Assembly (NCBI RefSeq): GCF_000687875.1 | Contig: NZ_JHYG01000004.1 | Coordinates: 124,001-188,000, forward strand | Source: Acidocella facilis ATCC 35904 | GTDB lineage: Bacteria; Pseudomonadota; Alphaproteobacteria; Acetobacterales; Acetobacteraceae | Direction of reading: 5' to 3' | DNA: 64,000 nucleotides | In this document: piece by piece, positions 34,604 through 43,853 of the stretch | How positions within the stretch are numbered: the first letter of the stretch is position 1 | How the letters are laid out: every line of letters begins with the position of its first letter | Notes under the pieces: generated by a model | Database searches by the model: none | What the model was told of the DNA's origin: nothing | What the model saw: only the letters and a program-made list of their open reading frames with translations | Program-made: the position numbers and the translations under genes

Positions 34604-36385
34604 ATGTCGGAAGCCATGAATCAGATGAAGGAAAATCATAAAGATTTTTTAACGCCCAAGGAGCGGCAGCCAGGGCGCTTTTTGCTGCGCGCGGTCTCGC
34701 GCCACTCGTTTGCGCATCTTGTTGTGCTGGCCTCGGTCCTTGCCGGTGTCGGCTGTTCCGTGGCCTCGCAATATGCGGTGAAAAATCTGGTCGATGTGAT
34801 GGCGCGGCATCAGACCCAGGCGGTATGGGGTGCGTTTGCGGCTCTGGCCGGGCTGATCGCGGTGGATAATCTTTCCTGGCGCCTGGGCGGCTGGGTCTCC
34901 GCGAAAACTTTCGTGGATGTCACGGGAGATTTAAGAAAATTCCTGTTCAACCACGTGCTCGGCCATTCCACCGGATTCTTCGTCAGCCGGCGCGCGGGCA
35001 TGTTGGCCGGGCGGATTTCCGCCACCGGCAATGCGGTGTTTCGCATCGAGAGCGTGATCACCTGGAATGTGCTGCCGCCTTTGATCGCGGTGCTGGGCTC
35101 GGTGATCATGATCGGCTTTGTCGTCCCCGCCATGGGGCTGGCCTTGATTGCAGTTTCCCTGTCCCTCGGCGCGGTGCTGGGGCGCATGGCCTGGAAAGGC
35201 CGGCATCTCAACAGCGATTACGCCGAGGCCGCCGCCGCGGTGGATGGCCAGATTGTGGATGTGATCAATAATGCTGGCGTGGTGCGGGCTTTTGGCGCCA
35301 CGCTGCGCGAGGCGCGGCAGTTCGAGCGCGAGGTGGGCGGCGAGATGCAGGCCCGCCAGCGTAGCCTGCGCTATTTGGAAAAAATCCGTCTTGCCCATGC
35401 GGTGAGCACGGCGGTGCTCACCGCCGGGCTGCTCTATTGGGTCATCGCCCGCTGGCAGGCGGGGTTGGCCAGTGCCGGTGACGTGGTGCTGGTGGTCAGC
35501 CTGGGCTTTACCGTTCTGCACGGCACCCGCGACCTCGCGGTGGCGCTGGTGGATATGGTCCAGGATTGGGCGCGGCTGGCTGAGGCGCTGCGGGCGCTGC
35601 TGATCCCGCATGACATGCCCGAGCCGGCCAGTGCGGCCGAGCTGGAGGCACCGCGCGGGGCGGTGAGTTTCCGCAATGTCAGCTTCGGCTATGGCGAGGC
35701 GGCGCCGGTGCTGCGCGGCATCGATCTGGAGATCAAGGCCGGCGAGCATGTCGGGCTGGTGGGCAAATCGGGCTCCGGCAAATCCAGTCTGCTGGCGCTG
35801 CTGCAGCGCCAATATGACCCGTCCAGCGGCGAAATTTTGGTGGATGGCCGCAATGTCGCCGCCTTGAAAAAGCTGAGCCTGGCCGGGGCGATTTCGGTGG
35901 TCTCGCAGGATGTGCAGATGTTCCATCGCTCGGTGCTGGAGAATATCCGCTACGGCAAGCCGGAGGCGAGTGTGGCGGAAGTGCGCGCCGCCGCCCGCGC
36001 CGCCTATGCGGAGGATTTCATCGACGCGCTGCCCGATGGCTATGAGACGATGGTGGGTGAGCGCGGCCTGCGGCTTTCCGGCGGCCAGCGCCAGCGCCTG
36101 GCCATCGCCCGCGCCTTTCTGCGCGACAGCCCGATTCTGCTGCTGGATGAGGCAACCTCGGCGCTGGATTCGGAATCCGAGGCGACGGTGCAGATGGCCC
36201 TGGCCCGGCTGGCGCAGGGGCGCACCGTCATCGCCGTGGCGCACAGGCTCTCCACCTTGCGGGATTTCGACCGGATTGTGGTGATGCAGGAGGGGGTGAT
36301 CCTGGATCAGGGCGCGCCGGACGATCTGGCCAGCCGCCCTGGCCCCTACCGGGACATGTTGGCGCTGCAATTGCAGGCGGCTTGA
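34604..36385 (+). CDS. ABC exporter, fused permease and ATPase
   Basis: A 593-residue half-transporter: six membrane helices (first about residues 36-58) and a C-terminal nucleotide-binding domain. Walker A is GKSGSGKSSLL, the signature LRLSGGQRQRLAIARAFL, and Walker B ILLLDEATSALDSE, with HRLSTL as H-loop. The type is that of lipid, glycan or peptide exporters; the substrate is not evident. ATGs at 34616 and 34625 are possible later starts since no clear ribosome site precedes 34604. Divergent from the GT4 gene, which may make its cargo. Confidence 0.85.
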   Translation: MSEAMNQMKENHKDFLTPKERQPGRFLLRAVSRHSFAHLVVLASVLAGVGCSVASQYAVKNLVDVMARHQTQAVWGAFAALAGLIAVDNLSWRLGGWVSAKTFVDVTGDLRKFLFNHVLGHSTGFFVSRRAGMLAGRISATGNAVFRIESVITWNVLPPLIAVLGSVIMIGFVVPAMGLALIAVSLSLGAVLGRMAWKGRHLNSDYAEAAAAVDGQIVDVINNAGVVRAFGATLREARQFEREVGGEMQARQRSLRYLEKIRLAHAVSTAVLTAGLLYWVIARWQAGLASAGDVVLVVSLGFTVLHGTRDLAVALVDMVQDWARLAEALRALLIPHDMPEPASAAELEAPRGAVSFRNVSFGYGEAAPVLRGIDLEIKAGEHVGLVGKSGSGKSSLLALLQRQYDPSSGEILVDGRNVAALKKLSLAGAISVVSQDVQMFHRSVLENIRYGKPEASVAEVRAAARAAYAEDFIDALPDGYETMVGERGLRLSGGQRQRLAIARAFLRDSPILLLDEATSALDSESEATVQMALARLAQGRTVIAVAHRLSTLRDFDRIVVMQEGVILDQGAPDDLASRPGPYRDMLALQLQAA

Positions 36386-36410
36386 AGCCCGGGCACCGAT
36401 CGCGAAAAGC

Positions 36411-36431
36411 AAAGCCGCACGAGGCGGCTTT
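36411..36431. terminator. Bidirectional terminator between ABC exporter and moaB
   Basis: AAAGCCGC-acgag-GCGGCTTT, perfect eight-bp stem. Lies between the stop codons of convergent genes; the T-run is only three, so strength is uncertain. Confidence 0.65.
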
Positions 36432-36436
36432 CAGGG

Positions 36437-36976
36437 TCAGGCTTTGAAATGTTCTTTCAGCCGGGGCATCAGCTCGACCAGATTGCAGGGCCGGTGCCGT
36501 GAATCCAGCTGGAAGCGCAGAATATCGTCCCAGCCATCCTTCACCGCCCCGGTGGAGCCGGGCAGGGCGAAGAGGTAGGTGCCGTTGGCCACCCCGCCCA
36601 GGGCGCGGGACTGCATCGTGGAGGTGCCGATCTTGGCGTAGGAGAGCATGCGAAACAGCTCGCCGAAGCCCTCGATCTTTTTCTCCAGCACGCGCTCGAA
36701 GGCTTCCGGGGTGACATCCCGGCCGGTGACACCGGTGCCGCCGGTGGTGATGACGACATCCACCGCCGGATCCGCGATCCAGCCGCGCAGCGCCGTCTCG
36801 ATCAGCCCGGCATCATCCTTGATGATGGCGCGGGCCGCCAGCTCGTGGCCGGCCGCCGTCACCCGTGCCGCCAGAGCGTCGCCGGAAGTGTCGTTTTCGG
36901 CGGTGCGGGTGTCCGAAATCGTGGCGATGGCGATGCGCACCGGCAGGAAGGCCCGGCTTTCGTCGATGCGGCTCAT
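36437..36976 (-). CDS. moaB: Molybdenum cofactor biosynthesis protein MoaB
   Basis: MogA/MoaB-type molybdopterin adenylyltransferase, which activates molybdopterin for Mo insertion. In 179 residues: RIAIATISDTRTAENDTSGDALA opens, VVITTGGTGVTGRDVTPEAFERVL holds the nucleotide/MPT loop, and LFALPGSTGAVKDGWDDIL is the second binding loop. Typical length. Its start overlaps the slt stop by ATGA, so both genes are translated together, an odd pairing because lytic transglycosylase and Mo-cofactor enzymes share no pathway. Confidence 0.92.
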   Translation of the reverse strand: MSRIDESRAFLPVRIAIATISDTRTAENDTSGDALAARVTAAGHELAARAIIKDDAGLIETALRGWIADPAVDVVITTGGTGVTGRDVTPEAFERVLEKKIEGFGELFRMLSYAKIGTSTMQSRALGGVANGTYLFALPGSTGAVKDGWDDILRFQLDSRHRPCNLVELMPRLKEHFKA

Positions 36977-38640
36977 TGCGCGTCGGCGGTCTGCACCGCT
37001 TGCGGGGCCGGGCTGAAATCCTGCAGCGTCGGGAAATCACCCTCCGCCAGCACGTTGAGGCTGCGCGGCTTCAGCCCGATCTCTTCCGAATAGAGCCAGC
37101 TATCGGCCAGCACCTGGCGCACGAAGCGGCGGGTCTGGTCGTTCGGGATGGTCTCGATGAACAAAAGCGGGTCCGAATCATCCTTGATCGCGCTGTACCA
37201 GGCCGATGCCGCGCCCGGCCCGGCATTATAGCTGGCGAGGATGGCCAGCAGATTATCCTGGATCCCCGGCTGGCTGCCGAGATATTTCAGATAGGCCTGG
37301 CCCAGCGCGAGATTGGCGGAGGGATCGTTGATCGAGCCGGTCACGCCTTCGGCGGCGCGCATGGTGGCGGCGGTCTGCGGCATCAGCTGCATCAGCCCGC
37401 GCGCCCCCACCGGCGAGGTGGCGTGCGCGTCAAAGCCGGATTCGGTGCGGGCGAGGGCGTAGATCAGCGCCGGATCGACGCTGAAGCCGCCTTGCGGGTG
37501 CATGGCGGGCAGCGGCAGCCGGGCGCCGGCGATCTCGTCCACCGGGCTCGGCATGGTGCTGGCGATGGCGATGGTAACATCCACCATGCCCGCCCGCGCC
37601 GCCACGGCCATCACGGAGCGGCTGAGGCCGGGCGTGGCCTGCATCTGCGGCCAGAGGGCGCGTAGGGCGGTCTCGGCCTGGTCGTTGAGGCCGAGCTGCA
37701 GCAGCTCGAAGGCGAGATGCCCGTCCGGCAGCGAATCGACGGCGGTGGCGTCGGCTTCGGTCAGCGTCGCGGAGATGCCGGTGGGGCCGAAGCCCTGGCC
37801 GAGCAGCCGTCCGGCCAGCATGCCGTAGAACGTGTCGGCGCTCCAGCTCGCCTGGTGCAGCCAGTCCAGATACTGGTCCGGCTGCTGCAGGCGCAGCGCC
37901 GCGCGGGCGGCCCAGAAGGCGCTGGCGGCGCGGTCATCGTCCGAAATACCGGACAAGCCGGCGGTCTTGCGGAAATTATCGGCGGCGGCCTGGATATGGT
38001 TGGCCTTCCAGGCGGAGAGCCCGGCCTCGAAGCCACGGCGCCAGCTGGCCGCATCCGGGGCCAGAGCCGGCCTTGCGGCGGCGCCGGCGGTGAGGGTTTG
38101 CTCGGGCAGCAGGGCCAGATGCGGTTCGGCCGGCAGCGCCGCGCGCGCCAGCTTATGCTGCATCAGCCCGTAGATCGCCGGAGCGTCCGGGCCGTGGCTG
38201 TATTTCGCCCACCAGGCGGTCAGTTCGGCCGGCTTGGTGATGTAGTTGCTGCTGAGATAGCGGATGGCCAGCACCGTGCCGACCAGCCCGTCATCGGCCA
38301 CACGCGCCAGCATCTTGTCGGACGCGGCGAAATCCCCCGCCTTCTGCAAAGAGAGGGCGCGTTGATAAAAAGCCACATCGCTGGGGGAAAGCGGTTGCGG
38401 CAATGCCACCTCGACCCCGCCCGGAGGCGTGTTTCGCGGCACGGCATAAGCTACAGATTCCCCGTCGGTGCCGGCTGCCGGCTGTGTGGGGGGCGTCGTC
38501 GATCCCTGGCCTTGTCCCAAATCAGAGGACTTCGCGAACGCCTGCGCATGCAACGCACAGGTGAAAGCAAAAACGGACACGCCAGCAAGCGCCGCGCGCG
38601 TCACGTTCAGGCGGGAGAGCGTTTTGATGGCTCCTCGCAT
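36973..38640 (-). CDS. slt: Soluble lytic murein transglycosylase (Slt70-like)
   Basis: Periplasmic enzyme that cleaves the MurNAc-GlcNAc bond with anhydro-ring formation. The 555-residue precursor has a signal peptide (ending near AQAFA, about residue 36). A long helical superhelix domain follows, then the SLT domain: LIYALARTESGFDAHATSPVGARGLMQLMPQTA, with catalytic Glu in RTESG. LAILASYNAGPGAASAW, with NAG, follows. Pro-rich linker residues follow the signal. It is upstream of and overlaps moaB. Identification of the domain is firm; the family is Slt-type, shorter than E. coli Slt70. Confidence 0.9.
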   Translation of the reverse strand: MRGAIKTLSRLNVTRAALAGVSVFAFTCALHAQAFAKSSDLGQGQGSTTPPTQPAAGTDGESVAYAVPRNTPPGGVEVALPQPLSPSDVAFYQRALSLQKAGDFAASDKMLARVADDGLVGTVLAIRYLSSNYITKPAELTAWWAKYSHGPDAPAIYGLMQHKLARAALPAEPHLALLPEQTLTAGAAARPALAPDAASWRRGFEAGLSAWKANHIQAAADNFRKTAGLSGISDDDRAASAFWAARAALRLQQPDQYLDWLHQASWSADTFYGMLAGRLLGQGFGPTGISATLTEADATAVDSLPDGHLAFELLQLGLNDQAETALRALWPQMQATPGLSRSVMAVAARAGMVDVTIAIASTMPSPVDEIAGARLPLPAMHPQGGFSVDPALIYALARTESGFDAHATSPVGARGLMQLMPQTAATMRAAEGVTGSINDPSANLALGQAYLKYLGSQPGIQDNLLAILASYNAGPGAASAWYSAIKDDSDPLLFIETIPNDQTRRFVRQVLADSWLYSEEIGLKPRSLNVLAEGDFPTLQDFSPAPQAVQTADAQ

Positions 38641-38798
38641 GAGCGAGGGAGGTACACATGAAGAAAGGGTGACGCAAGCCTTAAACGCGAGGACGGACCG
38701 CTCAATTAAGGCAGCCCCACCGTTTCACCACATTTTTGCCATACTCGCCATTGGTTTTCCAGAGATCGTTGCCAGAGCAGCTTGTTAATAAACGGGGA

Positions 38799-39569
38799 TC
38801 AGTTATGCGTCTGAAGCTGGTCTCGCAGGCTCAGAAGGTCGTGCCAGGCGGCGCGTTTGGCGATGGGGGTGCGCAGCAGATAGGCCGGGTGATAGCTGGG
38901 CAGGAGTCGCAGCGGCGCGGGCAGGCCCTCGATGCTCACTTGCTGCCATTTGCCGCGAAGCCGGGTGATTCCGGCCTGCGCCTGCGGGCCGAGCATGGCT
39001 TTTGCCGCCACCGCGCCCAGGGTGAACAGCAGGGACGGGGCGATCAACGCGATCTGCCGGTGCAGGAAGGGCAGGCAGAGCGCGATTTCCGATTCGGTCG
39101 GGGTGCGGTTGCCCGGCGGCCGCCAGGGCACGGCGTTGATGATCCGCACCTGGGTGCGGTCCAGCCCGATCGAGCCCAGCATCTTGTCCAACAGCTGCCC
39201 GGCGGCGCCGACGAAGGGGCGGCCGATACGGTCCTCCTCCGCCCCCGGAGCTTCGCCGATCAGGATCAGCCGGGCATCGGGCGCGCCATCGGCGAAGACC
39301 AGCTGGGTGGCGGTCTCGCGCAGGGCGCAGCCGGCGAAGCCGCGCATCGCCTCTTCCAGCGCCTCCAGGCTGTCGCAGCCGGCGGCGAGGCGCGCGGCAT
39401 CCTCCGGACCGGCCAGCAGCGGGGCGGCGGTGGCGGGGCGCGGCGGGCGGCGCTGGGGCAGGGGGGCGGGCGCGGCGGCGTGGGCGCGGATCTGCGGGGC
39501 GTCCAGCAACGCCTCATCCGCCCCCCACTCCCATTGCAGCCTCAGCGCCTCAAGCAACTCCATGTCCAA
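38799..39569 (-). CDS. Uracil-DNA glycosylase, family 4-like
   Basis: Base-excision repair enzyme of the family 4/5 UDG type. In 256 residues the active loop GEAPGAEEDRIGRPFVGAAGQLLD and PWRPPGNRTPTESEIALCLPFL are clear, and the late SYHPAYLLR carries the catalytic His. Family 4 enzymes bind a 4Fe-4S cluster by four Cys. Here the first (position three before the Cys of FAGC) is Phe, and the Cys expected in the NxxxC-RPPGN stretch is Trp. Only two of four remain, so the cluster is probably absent or differently held. An N-terminal Pro/Ala-rich linker (about 25-55) is extra. Confidence 0.85.
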   Translation of the reverse strand: MDMELLEALRLQWEWGADEALLDAPQIRAHAAAPAPLPQRRPPRPATAAPLLAGPEDAARLAAGCDSLEALEEAMRGFAGCALRETATQLVFADGAPDARLILIGEAPGAEEDRIGRPFVGAAGQLLDKMLGSIGLDRTQVRIINAVPWRPPGNRTPTESEIALCLPFLHRQIALIAPSLLFTLGAVAAKAMLGPQAQAGITRLRGKWQQVSIEGLPAPLRLLPSYHPAYLLRTPIAKRAAWHDLLSLRDQLQTHN

Positions 39570-39675
39570 TTCATTATCTTGGGGACGCCTGGCCCGCCAC
39601 CCTTGTCTGCCCCTTTACTCGCCGGTAGATTTTTCAGTAGACGGGCGGAACTGATTTACAAAAAAGGACGCGATC

Positions 39676-41310
39676 ATGTCGGACGAGGCGCTGCCGCGTG
39701 AGGCTATGGAATTCGATGTGGTGGTCGTGGGGGCTGGCCCTGGCGGTCTGTCCTGCGCGATCCGGCTGAAACAGCTCAACCCCGAGATGTCCGTCTGCGT
39801 CGTCGAGAAGGGCTCCGAGATCGGCGCGCATATCCTCTCCGGCGCGGTGCTGGAGCCGCGTGCGCTGAAGGAGCTGATCCCGGATGTCGATCCCGGGTTG
39901 ATCCCGCTGGCAACGCCGGTGAGCGCGGATGAATTCCTGATGCTGACCCCGGACGGGGCGCGCAAGCTGCCGACCCCGCCGCAGATGCATAATGAGGGCA
40001 ATTACATCGTCTCGCTCGGCAATGTGGTGCGCTGGCTGGGCCAGCAGGCCGAGGAGCTGGGGGTGGAGATCTATCCCGGTTTCGCCGCCGCCGAGACGCT
40101 GATCGAGAATGGCCGCGTCGTCGGTGTCGCCACCGGGGATATGGGCATCGGCAAGGATGGTGAGCCGACTGACAATTATGCCCGCGGCATGGAGCTGCGC
40201 GCCACCTACACGGTTTTCGCCGAGGGCTGCCGCGGCTCGCTGAGCAAACAGCTTGAGAAGAGCTTCAATCTTCGCGAGGGCGTGGACCCGCAGACCTACG
40301 GGCTGGGGATCAAGGAATTGTGGGAGGTGAAGCCGGAAAAATTCCGCAAGGGCCTGACCCGGCATTCCATCGGCTGGCCGCTGGACAATGCCACCTATGG
40401 CGGCTCCTTCCTCTATCATTTTGGTGAGAATCTGGTCGCGGTCGGGTTTGTCATTGGGCTGGACTACAAGAATCCCTATCTCTCGCCCTTCCAGGAATTC
40501 CAGCGCTTCAAGACCCATCCGGCGATCGCGCCGACCTTTGAAGGCGCCAAGCGGATTTCCTATGGCGCGCGCGCGATCAATGAAGGCGGCTTCCAGTCGC
40601 TGCCGAAGCTGGCGTTCCCCGGCGGGGTGATGATCGGCTGTGCGGCGGGGACGCTGAATGTGCCGAAGATCAAGGGAACGCATACGGCGATGAAATCCGG
40701 CATGGTCGCGGCGGAAGCGATCGTGGAAGCCTTCGCGGCGGACAAGCCGGATACGCTGAGCGCCTACCCGCAGAAGCTGGAAGCGAGCTGGGTGTGGCCG
40801 GAGCTGCACCAGGTGCGCAATATCCGCCCGGGTTTCGCCAAGTTCGGGCTGTATGGCGGGCTGATCAATGCGGCGCTGGAAACCTATGTGTTCAAGGGCA
40901 AGGCGCCCTGGACGCTGAAGAACCATGCCGATTACAGCCAGCTGAAAAAGGCCAAGGATTGCACGCCGATCGACTACCCCAAGCCCGATGGCAAGCTGAC
41001 CTTCGATCGTCTTTCCTCGGTGTTTCTCTCCAACACCAATCATGAGGAAAACCAGCCGGCGCATCTGACCCTGCTGGATCCGGCGGAGGCGATCAGCGTC
41101 AATTACAATGAATATGCCAGCCCGGAGACGCGTTATTGCCCGGCGGGGGTGTATGAGATCGTCGGCGTGGAGGCGAATGCGCCGCAGCTGCAGATCAACG
41201 CGCAGAACTGCGTGCATTGCAAAACCTGCGACATCAAGGACCCGACCCAGAATATCAACTGGGTGGTGCCGGAAGGCGGGGGCGGGCCGAACTATCCGGG
41301 GGGCATGTAA
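39676..41310 (+). CDS. Electron transfer flavoprotein-ubiquinone oxidoreductase
   Basis: Inner-membrane-associated enzyme that moves electrons from reduced ETF to ubiquinone. In 544 residues: the FAD Rossmann loop VVVVGAGPGGLSCAIRLKQL, the GCAAGTLNVPKIKGTHTAMKSGM segment and a C-terminal ferredoxin-like 4Fe-4S domain (ARYCPAGVYE here as RYCPAGVYE, then NCVHCKTCDIKDPTQN) supply the four cluster cysteines. Nearly identical in plan to mitochondrial ETFDH. The etfAB genes are not here. A GC hairpin (41361-41391) follows it. Confidence 0.95.
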   Translation: MSDEALPREAMEFDVVVVGAGPGGLSCAIRLKQLNPEMSVCVVEKGSEIGAHILSGAVLEPRALKELIPDVDPGLIPLATPVSADEFLMLTPDGARKLPTPPQMHNEGNYIVSLGNVVRWLGQQAEELGVEIYPGFAAAETLIENGRVVGVATGDMGIGKDGEPTDNYARGMELRATYTVFAEGCRGSLSKQLEKSFNLREGVDPQTYGLGIKELWEVKPEKFRKGLTRHSIGWPLDNATYGGSFLYHFGENLVAVGFVIGLDYKNPYLSPFQEFQRFKTHPAIAPTFEGAKRISYGARAINEGGFQSLPKLAFPGGVMIGCAAGTLNVPKIKGTHTAMKSGMVAAEAIVEAFAADKPDTLSAYPQKLEASWVWPELHQVRNIRPGFAKFGLYGGLINAALETYVFKGKAPWTLKNHADYSQLKKAKDCTPIDYPKPDGKLTFDRLSSVFLSNTNHEENQPAHLTLLDPAEAISVNYNEYASPETRYCPAGVYEIVGVEANAPQLQINAQNCVHCKTCDIKDPTQNINWVVPEGGGGPNYPGGM

Positions 41311-41360
41311 GCCAAGGCGTATGGCGCCGCCTCGCCTGGATCAGGATCGCGGCGAGACAT

Positions 41361-41391
41361 GGGGGCGACGGCGAAGGCGCCATCGCCCCCC
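41361..41391. terminator. GC-rich hairpin after ETF-QO
   Basis: GGGGCGA-C-GGCG with CGCC-A-TCGCCCC around AAGG; about 11 bp with one mismatch. No T-run, so terminator function is uncertain. The remaining stretch to the next gene is empty. Confidence 0.45.
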
Positions 41392-41473
41392 ACTTATACC
41401 TGCAGTTTTCTCTTTGCGGGCAATTTCGAATGCCTGATTTGAACCTTCCAGTGCAGATCAGGCGATGATTGCT

Positions 41474-42793
41474 TTACCGCAAAATCTCGGTGCCAGGTGC
41501 CAGCTCCGGCATCGCGCCGCTGGACGACATCACCGGGGCAGGGGCGTGCTTTTCTGGCCTGGCATGTGGTCTGGCACGCGGCGCGGCACGGTGCGTCACC
41601 CGATGCGCCACCTGCTGATGATGATGCTCCGGCTTATGCACGGTTTTCGGTTTGGCCGGGGCGGCGGGGGGCGTCACCGGCTCCGCCACCTCGGTCGCGG
41701 CCGGCCGGGCCCAGGGCAGGCTGCCGGCCGGGAAGCGGGCGACGGCCGGGGTGATGACCGGTGTTTCCGGCACGGCAACGGGCGCCTGGTTGATGGTGGC
41801 GCTGGGCGCGTGGGTGATTGAGGCGCTGGGCGCCTGGGCGATGATCGTCGCCGGCGGGTTCGGGGCGGCGGGGCGGAGCGGGCGCGGCGCTGGCGCGGGA
41901 ACCGGCAGCGCCACGGTCTGCGGCACCGGCGCCGTCTGCGGGGATATCTGCGGCGGCGCGGCGGGGGCCAGGGCGGCGGTCTGGTCGGCCGGTGCCAGGC
42001 TGGCCTGGCCGGTCGGGGCGTTCAGCAATTGCTGATAGGCGGCAACCGCGCTTCGCGCTTGATCCGGCGAGAGATCATTGGCCAGCACCTGCCGCGCCTC
42101 CTCCGCCCGGCCGCTGCCGACCAAAGCCAGCGCATAATCGGCGCGGATTTTCGGGGTGGCGTTATCGGAGATCGCCAGCGGCCCCAGATATTGCAGCGCA
42201 TCGGCGCTGTTGCCGGACAGCGCCAGCGCCATGCCGAGATTGACCTCGGTGGCGATGTTCCCAGGGGCGAGCAGCAGCGCCTGCTGCAACGGCGCCACCG
42301 CCCCGGCGGCATTGCCGCTCAGCGCCCGGGCCACACCGAGATCGCTCTGCGCGTTGGCATTTTGCGGGTCATCCGCCACCGCGGCGGCGAAGGCGCGCTC
42401 CGCCTCCGGCGCGTTGCGGCGGATCAGGCAGCGTCCGATCCCGGTCTGGGCTTCGGAGGAATGCGGGTTCTGCCCCAGCGCCAGCCTGTAAGCGGCGATG
42501 GAATCCTCGCAGCGATCCATCGCGTAATAGGCCGCGCCCTCGTGATAGAGTGCCTGCACATCGTGCGGGTTCTGCGCCAGGGTGGATTGCGCGATTTTCA
42601 GCGCCATCTGCGGGTTGCCGCCGGCGATGGCGGCATCGGCGATGTTGAGCGTGTCATTGCCTGGGGCGAACTGGCTGGTCTGCCGCGGCGTCGCACAGGC
42701 GCCAAGCATCAGGCAGGAAGCGGCGGCCAGGCCCAGGCGCAGCAAATTAGGGCGCCGTGGCGAGCAGCAACCAGTAGGCAGATTTCTGTGCAT
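41474..42793 (-). CDS. TPR lipoprotein with Pro/Ala- and His-rich tail
   Basis: A 439-residue exported protein. The long N terminus ends in a lipobox (LMLGAC, Cys about residue 33). Tetratricopeptide repeats run from about residue 50 to 250 (PQMALKIAQSTLAQNPHDVQALYHEGAAY; SDLGVARALSGNAAGAVAPLQQALLLAPG). A low-complexity Ala/Pro region follows, with repeats of APSA-TI-xx-APSA and a basic His/Lys-rich C terminus. TadD-like pilus assembly proteins are similar, but no tad genes are near. Start 42793 is kept because GGAG is nine bases upstream, although it overlaps the SEL1 gene by 47 bases. Likely co-translated with it. Confidence 0.75.
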   Translation of the reverse strand: MHRNLPTGCCSPRRPNLLRLGLAAASCLMLGACATPRQTSQFAPGNDTLNIADAAIAGGNPQMALKIAQSTLAQNPHDVQALYHEGAAYYAMDRCEDSIAAYRLALGQNPHSSEAQTGIGRCLIRRNAPEAERAFAAAVADDPQNANAQSDLGVARALSGNAAGAVAPLQQALLLAPGNIATEVNLGMALALSGNSADALQYLGPLAISDNATPKIRADYALALVGSGRAEEARQVLANDLSPDQARSAVAAYQQLLNAPTGQASLAPADQTAALAPAAPPQISPQTAPVPQTVALPVPAPAPRPLRPAAPNPPATIIAQAPSASITHAPSATINQAPVAVPETPVITPAVARFPAGSLPWARPAATEVAEPVTPPAAPAKPKTVHKPEHHHQQVAHRVTHRAAPRARPHARPEKHAPAPVMSSSGAMPELAPGTEILR

Positions 42794-43697
42794 CGCGTTT
42801 CACTCCGCTCCCTGTCGAGAGAGCCTGGCTCAGGCTGAACTGGGCTTGCTTGTTGCCTTGCGCGGCGGCGCGCTGCCACCAATAGGCGGCCTTGCCCGGG
42901 TTGGCCGGCACGCCGGCGCCATAGGCATAGGCGTTGCCGAGCGCGTCCTGGGCGTCGGCATTGTTGCGTTCGGCGGCTTTCTGCCACCATTGTGCGGCCA
43001 GAACATCGCTCTGCGGCACGCCATAGCCATGGGCGTAGTAATTGCCGAGATTGAACTGCGCCTTTACATTGCCCTGCTGCGCGGCTTCGGTGAAATATTG
43101 CGCCGCCTTGGTGTAATCCTGCTTCACGCCCAGCCCGGCATTGTAATTATAGCCCAGGCTGTTCTGCGCCTCGGCATTGCCGGCATCGGCGGCCTTGGTG
43201 AACCATTCGCTGGCCTTGGCATCGTCCTTGGGCACGCCGGTGCCGTTGGTATAGGCGTTGCCGAGTGCCAGCGCGGCATCGGGATTGCCCTGATCGGCGG
43301 CCTTGGCGAACCAGTAATCGGCGGCCTGGGCATCGGCAGCCACGCCGGTGCCAGTCTGGTACATCACCGCCAGGCGATATTGCGCATCCTCATTGCCCAG
43401 AGGTGCGGCGCGGCCATACCAGCTGGCGGCGGTGGCGTAATCCTGCGGCACGCCATGGCCGGTGTAATAGGCATCGCCCATCGCGGCCAGCGCGTCGGCG
43501 GAGCCGGCGGCGTTGGATGGCGAGGCGTTCGGGTTCGGGGCCGGCGGCACGATGGCGGTGGCGTCGGGCACAGGCTGCGGCGCGGCGGCCACCGGGGGGG
43601 GGGCGGGCGGCTGGGCAGGCGGCACGGCACAGGCGGAGAGGCCAAAAAAGGCCAGGAATGCTGCGCTAGCCGGGATTGGTCTCGTCTTCGAACCCAT
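42747..43697 (-). CDS. SEL1-repeat lipoprotein
   Basis: A 316-residue exported protein. A short signal ends in SACA (lipobox-like, Cys about residue 23). A Pro/Ala linker follows, then about eight SEL1 repeats of roughly 36 residues, each with the consensus A-x-x-x-L-G-x-x-Y-x-x-G-x-G-V-x-x-D, for example LGNAYTNGTGVPKDDAKAS and LGNYYAHGYGVPQSDVLAA. Such solenoids are periplasmic scaffolds for protein binding; no partner is evident. Its end overlaps the TPR lipoprotein start. Confidence 0.82.
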   Translation of the reverse strand: MGSKTRPIPASAAFLAFFGLSACAVPPAQPPAPPPVAAAPQPVPDATAIVPPAPNPNASPSNAAGSADALAAMGDAYYTGHGVPQDYATAASWYGRAAPLGNEDAQYRLAVMYQTGTGVAADAQAADYWFAKAADQGNPDAALALGNAYTNGTGVPKDDAKASEWFTKAADAGNAEAQNSLGYNYNAGLGVKQDYTKAAQYFTEAAQQGNVKAQFNLGNYYAHGYGVPQSDVLAAQWWQKAAERNNADAQDALGNAYAYGAGVPANPGKAAYWWQRAAAQGNKQAQFSLSQALSTGSGVKRDAQKSAYWLLLATAP

Positions 43698-43853
43698 TCT
43701 TGGAAACTCTCCCGGCGTCATTCGTAAAAGCCTGAATTTAAGCGACAATGTTTGTTCTATCCGAAACCGCCAGCATTCGACAATCTTAGGGCGCAACAAA
43801 TCTGCGTGTTTCCCGCGATTTTTATTTGGGCGGGAACCGGCTATGCAAACGCC

